Assembly (NCBI GenBank): GCA_963791625.1
Contig: CAWBTA010000015.1
Coordinates: forward strand, 248,001-312,000
Direction: 5' to 3'
From: JANMCE01 sp963791625
GTDB taxonomy: Bacteria > Actinomycetota > Acidimicrobiia > Acidimicrobiales > Ilumatobacteraceae
Length of the DNA: 64,000 bases
The notes below the pieces were generated by a model. It made no database searches. It was not told the origin of the DNA and saw nothing but the letters and a program-made list of their open reading frames with translations. Positions 59,431 through 64,000 of the stretch are shown here, in pieces. Every line of letters starts with the position of its first letter. Position 1 is the first letter of the stretch. The translations under genes and the position numbers were made by a program.

Positions 59431-60939
59431 ATGGCGACCCTGCAACGGCGCTACGTGCGCACCGAAGACATGCTCGCGCTACTGGTGACCCCCCGCGACG
59501 ATATCGCGCACGAGCAGGTCGATGAGGATGGCTCATTTTACCTGGCCAGCGGCCCTTTTCGGACGTATCACCGCTCGGTAGAAGTACTGCCGGAAACGCT
59601 GGTCGAGCGCACGAAATTCCATCTCGCCATTCCGTGGTTCGGTTGGTTGTTCGTGCCGTTTGTGTGGTTCTCCCTTCGTCGTCCGCCCGGCCCGGACCGC
59701 TTCAGCGGTAGGCAACCGGTGTGGGCTCCACCCTCACGACTCGATGCTCGATCTGGCACCATCCTCGGCCTGTTGGCGGCGGCATCGCTCGTGGTCGGCT
59801 ATGTCAACACGCTGTTCACCCAGACCGTTGCCCTCACCCAGAACGAGTTCCACTTCTCCAACTCTGCGCAGGGCACGGCCGGAGTCATCGTGCGGTTGGG
59901 CGTGATCGTCGCGCTGCCGTTTGTCTTCAACGCCGATCGACGCGGCCGCAAACGGATGGTCATTTTCTGCGGGACCGCGAGCCTGCTGTTGACGGCGCTC
60001 GGCGCTGCCGCCCCGAACCTCAGTTGGTTGACGGCTACCCAGACGCTCGGGCGTCCCCTTGGCCTGGCGCTCGACATCCTCATCACCGTTATCGCGGCCG
60101 AAGAGATGCCCCGGGGCGCTCGGGCCTACGCGTTATCGGTGTTAGCGATGTCCACCGGATTGGGCGCAGGGTTCTGTGTGATGGCGTTGCCTCTAGCTGA
60201 TCTCGGCGTGCGGGCGTGGCGCCTGTTGTACGTGTTGCCGTTGGTGATGCTGTTCATCGTGCTGGACCTGGCCCGGCGACTGCCCGAGAGTCGGCGGTTT
60301 GTCGCAGCTCACGCCGCCCCAGCCCCGGTGCTCACCCGCCGGCTCGCGCTGGTGGCGTCGGTTTCGTTCTTCGGCAATATGTTCGTGGCCCCGGCCAGCT
60401 TCTTCCAGAACCGCTACCTGAAAGACATCCGCCACTTCGACGCCAAGCATGTGGCCATCTTCACGCTCGTCACAGCCACGCCCGCCGGGCTCGGCATCTT
60501 TCTGGGTGGGCGCCTGGCCGAGACGCGAGGACGCCGTTTGGTGGGCATGGTCGGCATCATCGGCGGCACCATCTCGGTGCTCGGCTCGTTCTACATCGGA
60601 GGGTGGCCGATGTGGGTATTGGCCTTCCTCGGTGGGTTCATCGGCGGGTCGGGCTACCCGGCAGTGCAGGTGTACCGATCCGAGTTGTTCCCCACCGGCA
60701 ATCGCGGTCGAGCGGGCGGAATGATCGTGGCCGCCGCACTCGTGGGCGGCAGCATCGGGCTGCTCGCCACCGGGCCGTTACTTGACGCCAAGCACGGTTA
60801 CGGTCCAGCGCTCACGGTCGCAGCGGTCGGGGAAATGGTTGCAGCTGCAATCATCTGGTTCACCTTCCCCGAGACTGCTCGCAAAGAGCTGGAAGAGTTG
60901 AACCCCGAGGATGCTATCGGCGAGTTCAGAGTGCTTTGA
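59431..60939 (+). CDS. MFS transporter
   Basis: ATG 59431 gives 502 residues; ATG 59416 is an in-frame alternative and the longer frame from 59347 overlaps murA. The first ~110 residues are hydrophilic with L-A-L-L-V-T-P-R, unusual for MFS proteins. Then about 12 helices follow, with the motif D-R-R-G-R-K-R between helices 2 and 3 and a second G-G-R-L-A-E-T-R-G-R-R between the halves, and R-S-E-L-F-P-T near the end as in sugar-porter/organic-anion branches. Substrate is unknown. It ends overlapping the convergent hydrolase by 14 bp. Confidence 0.8.
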   Translation: MATLQRRYVRTEDMLALLVTPRDDIAHEQVDEDGSFYLASGPFRTYHRSVEVLPETLVERTKFHLAIPWFGWLFVPFVWFSLRRPPGPDRFSGRQPVWAPPSRLDARSGTILGLLAAASLVVGYVNTLFTQTVALTQNEFHFSNSAQGTAGVIVRLGVIVALPFVFNADRRGRKRMVIFCGTASLLLTALGAAAPNLSWLTATQTLGRPLGLALDILITVIAAEEMPRGARAYALSVLAMSTGLGAGFCVMALPLADLGVRAWRLLYVLPLVMLFIVLDLARRLPESRRFVAAHAAPAPVLTRRLALVASVSFFGNMFVAPASFFQNRYLKDIRHFDAKHVAIFTLVTATPAGLGIFLGGRLAETRGRRLVGMVGIIGGTISVLGSFYIGGWPMWVLAFLGGFIGGSGYPAVQVYRSELFPTGNRGRAGGMIVAAALVGGSIGLLATGPLLDAKHGYGPALTVAAVGEMVAAAIIWFTFPETARKELEELNPEDAIGEFRVL

Positions 60940-61486
60940 TCCAGGCTGCGACGGCTGCGGCCACCGTGTCGTCGGAGTTCTTGAGGTCATGACCCCGACC
61001 CTCGATCCAGATATGCGTGACCTTGCCCGGGATGATGGCCGAGGCCTGCTGAAGCTCGTCCGGCGTGCCGAAAGGATCCTTGGTTCCGTGGATGAACAGG
61101 CAGGGCACCAGCAGCTTCGGCAGGTGTTCGGTGCGGAGTTTGTCTGGCTTGCCAGGCGGGTGGAGCGGGTAGGAGATGAGCACCAAGCCGGCGGCGGGCA
61201 GTCCCTCGGCCACAGCCATTGAGCACATGCGACCGCCCATCGAACGACCACCCAACAGCAGGGTCGCAGGCTGCTTCTTCGCCCGCTGAACCAGCGCCTC
61301 AGCCTCGGCCACGACCGCGGCGAGCAGCACGGGCGCTCGGTCAGGCGGCTTGCGCCCGGCCTTGCGGTACGGGAAGTCCATCCGCTCGACCGGTAGCGGC
61401 TTGACGGCCTGCTCGATCGCAACGAGACATGAGTGGTTGCGATCCGATCCGGCGCCCGGAGCCAGAAGCAGCGCGCCGGGTTTCAC
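60926..61486 (-). CDS. Alpha/beta hydrolase, small KANL3/Tex30-like type
   Basis: The 186-residue protein has L-L-A-P-G-A-G-S near the N-terminus (oxyanion), the nucleophile elbow G-G-R-S-M-G-G, an acid in H-G-T-K-D-P-F and the final His in G-R-G-H-D-L-K. The compact size and R-S-M-G-G-R match the small dienelactone-hydrolase-like/KANL3 group. It is probably a cytoplasmic esterase or thioesterase. Its ATG overlaps the stop of the J-domain gene (ATGA). Confidence 0.82.
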   Translation of the reverse strand: MKPGALLLAPGAGSDRNHSCLVAIEQAVKPLPVERMDFPYRKAGRKPPDRAPVLLAAVVAEAEALVQRAKKQPATLLLGGRSMGGRMCSMAVAEGLPAAGLVLISYPLHPPGKPDKLRTEHLPKLLVPCLFIHGTKDPFGTPDELQQASAIIPGKVTHIWIEGRGHDLKNSDDTVAAAVAAWIKAL

Positions 61487-62184
61487 GAGGTGAGCAGCCT
61501 TCGGGCCTCGGTGATGTCCATGATGAGCTTGCTCGCATCATCGTCGTCCCCACCATGATCGGGATGGACGTCCCGCAGCCGCTGGCGGTACTGCGCGGTG
61601 ACTTCCTTCTTCGTCGGCGCAATGGTGCCCAGCGGGAAACCGAGGATATCGAGGGCCCACGCCTTTGGGTCGGCGAAGGCCATGAGCGACGCGTTCGGTG
61701 ATCCGCCCACGCCAGCCAGGTGAGCGATGAACGACGGCCCGATCGCACCCTGCCAACGCATTGCTTTGCGCAGCAGACCGGCGAGTGCATGCCGGGTGAC
61801 GTCGTCGAATCGCTCGACCGCGTAGACCGCGGCGAGCGCCTGCTGGAGCGGACTCGGTGTCTCGGCCAGCTCGAACGAGACGTTCTCACCATCGCCTGAC
61901 AGGCGATGGACTGTACGGGCCAGACCAACGTGATCGACCTGAAAGCGGTGCAAAAGCCGGGGCTGCACGACCCGCTGGCCGTACTCGACCTGGTTCACCA
62001 ACCGGTGCAGATCGGGCAGCAATTCCTCATCTATACCATCGAGATTGGCGGCGAGGACCGCAGCCAGAAGCAGCCCACCGAAGCCGGGCAACGGATCGAC
62101 GGGCAGGAACAGATGGCCGAGCGAAAGCCGCCTGGTAGGGGTAATCGGGCGGGAATGCCACACTTCAAACTCGGCCAATAACAC
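61483..62184 (-). CDS. Protein with C-terminal J-domain
   Basis: The 233-residue protein has a C-terminal ~55-residue J-domain: A-W-A-L-D-I-L-G-F near its start, K-K-E-V-T-A-Q-Y-R-Q-R, and the H-P-D tripeptide that activates Hsp70 ATPase, followed by I-T-E-A-R-R-L-L. The first ~170 residues are not recognised and have no Cys-rich or Gly/Phe region, so it is not a canonical DnaJ. It may steer DnaK to a special target. Start ATG 62184; it is the first of two overlapping genes. Confidence 0.75.
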   Translation of the reverse strand: MLLAEFEVWHSRPITPTRRLSLGHLFLPVDPLPGFGGLLLAAVLAANLDGIDEELLPDLHRLVNQVEYGQRVVQPRLLHRFQVDHVGLARTVHRLSGDGENVSFELAETPSPLQQALAAVYAVERFDDVTRHALAGLLRKAMRWQGAIGPSFIAHLAGVGGSPNASLMAFADPKAWALDILGFPLGTIAPTKKEVTAQYRQRLRDVHPDHGGDDDDASKLIMDITEARRLLTS

Positions 62185-62232
62185 AGGATCAAACTACCTT
62201 CCCGATCGCGGCCGACCCTCACCCGGACCCGG

Positions 62233-62650
62233 CTAGAGCGAGCGCGAGGTCCAGCTTTCCTGCAGTACGTGATGTCGTCTATCGACATCAGGTACGGGCA
62301 GATCCGCCTGCATCGGCCTGTGGCCACGGCGGTCGCACCAAGACTTCCCATCAGCAGAACCTAGGACGGTGACGATGTCCAGAAGATGCTCTATACCGAC
62401 CAGGTCCCCGGCGTTACGCGTGTACAGCCGAGCGCCGTTGGCATGCGCGGTGGCGGCGATCAGGAGATCCGTCACCCTCGACCTCGGTTGACGATCACAA
62501 GCAACGCCTTCATCGCGAGACCGCGGCGCCGCAGGTACCAGCCGCGCAGCAAGTCGCCCGGCAACCGTGATCTCGATCCCCGCCAGCCTCAACACGTCGA
62601 ACGAGCTCGGACGCGTCCTGACGTAGCTTTCTCAAACCGACGGTAGCCAT
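62233..62650 (-). pseudogene. Fused remnant of a phd-vapC type toxin-antitoxin locus
   Basis: ATG 62650 starts a Phd/YefM-like antitoxin (M-A-T-V-G-L-R-K-L-R-Q-D-A-S-E-L-V-R-R-V-E-A-G). After one extra G near 62582-62585, a second frame continues I-E-I-T-V-A-G-R-L-A-A-R-L-V-P-A. Shortly after, it is joined without a stop to a PIN-toxin C-terminus (R-S-R-V-T-D-L-L-I-A-A-T-A-H-A, L-Y-T-R-N). The toxin's N-terminal half with its catalytic Asp residues is missing, and the frame then reads on to 62233. The internal deletion means neither protein can work. It is the only toxin-antitoxin trace in the window. Confidence 0.75.
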
Positions 62651-62788
62651 CGCGACTTTGTCGCACATGAGCTACCAATCGCCCGACAAAGGCCACCAGT
62701 ACCGGGTCGGGCGGGGCTTGACCCATAACCTCGGGCCGATTGATGATGGACTTCGTGACGAATCAGGCCGAAAGTCAGCGCGTTCGCC

Positions 62789-63658
62789 GTGCTCGATGAA
62801 ACCCTGACAGCCGCGTACCTGCGGCGACTTGGACTCGAGCCCGAGCCGGCCACAGCCGAGGCGCTGCAGCGCCTTCACCAGCGTCATGTCGAACGAGTTC
62901 CGTATGAGACCTTGTGGATCCACTCCGGAGAGAAGTGGGGTCTCGATCCAATCGCATCGGCTCGCAGGATCGCCCTGCACGGCAGGGGCGGCTACTGCTA
63001 TCACCTGAATGGGGCGTTTGCGGAGCTGCTCGATTCCTTGGGCTATCGCGTGCACCGACATGTGGGAGGGGTGCATGGCCCAGACGGCCCTGATGCCGTG
63101 GCCGTCGGGAACCACCTTGTCCTCACCGTGACTGGGCTTGCGACCGAGACCAACAACTCAGGAGTGTGGTACGTCGATGTCGGACTCGGTGATGCTTTGT
63201 ACGAGCCGATCCCACTCCTCGGTGGCGAGTACCGGCATGACCCGTTCACGCTGCAGCTGAGTCGCTCTCCTGGTGCAGCAGGCGGCTGGCGTTTGAAGCA
63301 CGACCCAAAGGGTGGGTTCCACGGAATGGCCTGGACCGACGCCGAGGCCGCTTGGGGCGACTTCGCAGCGCAACATGACTACCTATCGACCGCACCGGAT
63401 TCAGGTTTCGTGCGCATCGGTATGGCTCAGTGCCGGGACGCTACGGGCGTCGATGTCGTGCGTGGCCTGATCATGATCAGGGTCGGGGCCGACGCTCGCG
63501 CAAGCGAACCGCTGACTGATCGTGCGGAGTGGTTCGCCGCGCTGCGCGAGATCTGTGGACTTCACTTCGATGCGACACCCCCCGAAGTACTCGACCGCCT
63601 CTGGAGTCGTACGCTCGCAAACCATCGCTCGTGGGAAGCAGCTGGCAACGTGCCGTAG
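62789..63658 (+). CDS. nat: Arylamine N-acetyltransferase
   Basis: The 289-residue enzyme (GTG) has the catalytic triad blocks R-G-G-Y-C-Y-H-L-N-G (Cys near residue 69), N-H-L-V-L-T-V (His) and V-D-V-G-L-G-D (Asp). H-V-E-R-V-P-Y-E-T is the family's N-terminal signature. It transfers acetyl or other acyl groups from CoA to arylamines, and in mycobacteria has been linked to sterol-derived and cell-wall lipid metabolism. It stands alone; 138 bp between it and the toxin remnant holds no clear feature. Confidence 0.92.
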   Translation: MLDETLTAAYLRRLGLEPEPATAEALQRLHQRHVERVPYETLWIHSGEKWGLDPIASARRIALHGRGGYCYHLNGAFAELLDSLGYRVHRHVGGVHGPDGPDAVAVGNHLVLTVTGLATETNNSGVWYVDVGLGDALYEPIPLLGGEYRHDPFTLQLSRSPGAAGGWRLKHDPKGGFHGMAWTDAEAAWGDFAAQHDYLSTAPDSGFVRIGMAQCRDATGVDVVRGLIMIRVGADARASEPLTDRAEWFAALREICGLHFDATPPEVLDRLWSRTLANHRSWEAAGNVP

Positions 63659-63671
63659 GGTCCGGAAGGAG

Positions 63672-64000
63672 TCACACGTAGGGGTGGAGCAAGTCCCTCA
63701 GCGCGCTGGCTTTGGCTTTGACGGCTTCGCTGGAGGCTTCTTCGTCGACGATGGTGTCGCTGAGGCCGTTGGCCGACTCGACGATCTTCTTCCACACAAG
63801 GGTCTCGATGCCGAAGGGCGGAACGTTGAGGGCCATGGTGTCTAGGTGGGTGGCGAGCGAATCCATGGCGTCGCCATCGTTGGGATCTTTGCGTAGCTGA
63901 TCGGCTGCTACGAACAACTCGCTCATCACTTCGGGCGACATGCCCGTGTCGGCATTTTCGTCACCGAACTCGGCCTGGTCGAGCAGATCATCCACATGAT
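63672..64000 (-). CDS. Hypothetical acidic protein, start uncertain at window edge
   Basis: A GTG at 63995 would give 107 residues, but the frame stays open to the window end so the true start may lie beyond. The sequence is acidic and helical (A-A-D-Q-L-R-K-D, D-S-L-A-T-H-L-D, W-K-K-I-V-E-S-A-N). I recognise no family. It is convergent with the N-acetyltransferase gene, 13 bp apart. Confidence 0.5.
   Translation of the reverse strand, partial: HVDDLLDQAEFGDENADTGMSPEVMSELFVAADQLRKDPNDGDAMDSLATHLDTMALNVPPFGIETLVWKKIVESANGLSDTIVDEEASSEAVKAKASALRDLLHPYV

Overview
The window is about 62% G+C, gene-dense bacterial DNA with short intergenic gaps. It most resembles an actinobacterium of the class Acidimicrobiia. 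Supporting this are DUF222/HNH proteins, an actinobacterial-type DapD, an F420-type luciferase-like oxidoreductase, three maleylpyruvate-isomerase (mycothiol-type) fold proteins, a MurA whose catalytic Cys is Asp as in mycobacteria, a GlpR-like membrane protein, and many leaderless-looking promoters (TAnnnT, 6-8 nt, then the start codon). Placement is inference from gene content; there is no rRNA and only one tRNA (Ala-CGC).

Layout. 0-5 kb: a Tat-exported DUF1501 protein (cut by the window edge) with its DUF1800 partner, then a secreted PGRP-type amidase with three C-terminal modules. 5-12.5 kb: phosphosugar mutase and PfkB kinase; M1 aminopeptidase and metallophosphoesterase; NlpC/P60 hydrolase. 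12.5-21 kb: tRNA-Ala, a GlpR-like protein, dispersed molybdopterin genes (moaC, moaA, moeA/glp), a glycerophosphodiesterase, a secreted three-module protein, a frame-broken acetyltransferase and an HNH protein. 21-26 kb: a tightly overlapping operon of substrate-binding lipoprotein, two permeases, ATPase and sulfatase, probably for sulfate-ester or sulfonate uptake. 26-36 kb: glycolipid-binding protein, galU, FmdB-like and SAF-like small proteins, uppP, a sugar-nucleotide reductase, a frame-broken HNH gene, and the pmbA/tldD pair. 36-41 kb: PAP2 phosphatase and a second DUF1800-DUF1501 pair, here with three modules fused to the DUF1501 protein. 41-53 kb: dxs, Nfu-type Fe-S protein, three maleylpyruvate-isomerase-like proteins, a methyltransferase-like protein, MFS and CDF transporters, thiN, and a secreted trypsin-like protease with three modules. 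53-64 kb: dapD, LLM oxidoreductase, a TauE permease, meaB, nifU-like gene, a cupredoxin-like lipoprotein with a 47-residue membrane microprotein, frame-broken murA, MFS transporter, hydrolase, J-domain protein, a phd-vapC remnant, arylamine N-acetyltransferase, and a hypothetical.

The most distinctive theme is a roughly 115-125 residue extracellular module, recognised by a P-x-R-hydrophobic-DTR start and an SN-(L/V)-NF ... PNL core. It occurs twelve times in four otherwise unrelated exported proteins: an amidase, a DUF1501 protein, a protease and an unknown. Six copies carry a conserved Cys pair and six lack it, sorted by protein. Four genes (GNAT, sulfatase, HNH, murA) are each broken by a single-base frame change. 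Because murA is essential, residual sequencing indels are the likeliest cause. The phd-vapC and DUF559 relics carry internal deletions and look genuinely decayed.
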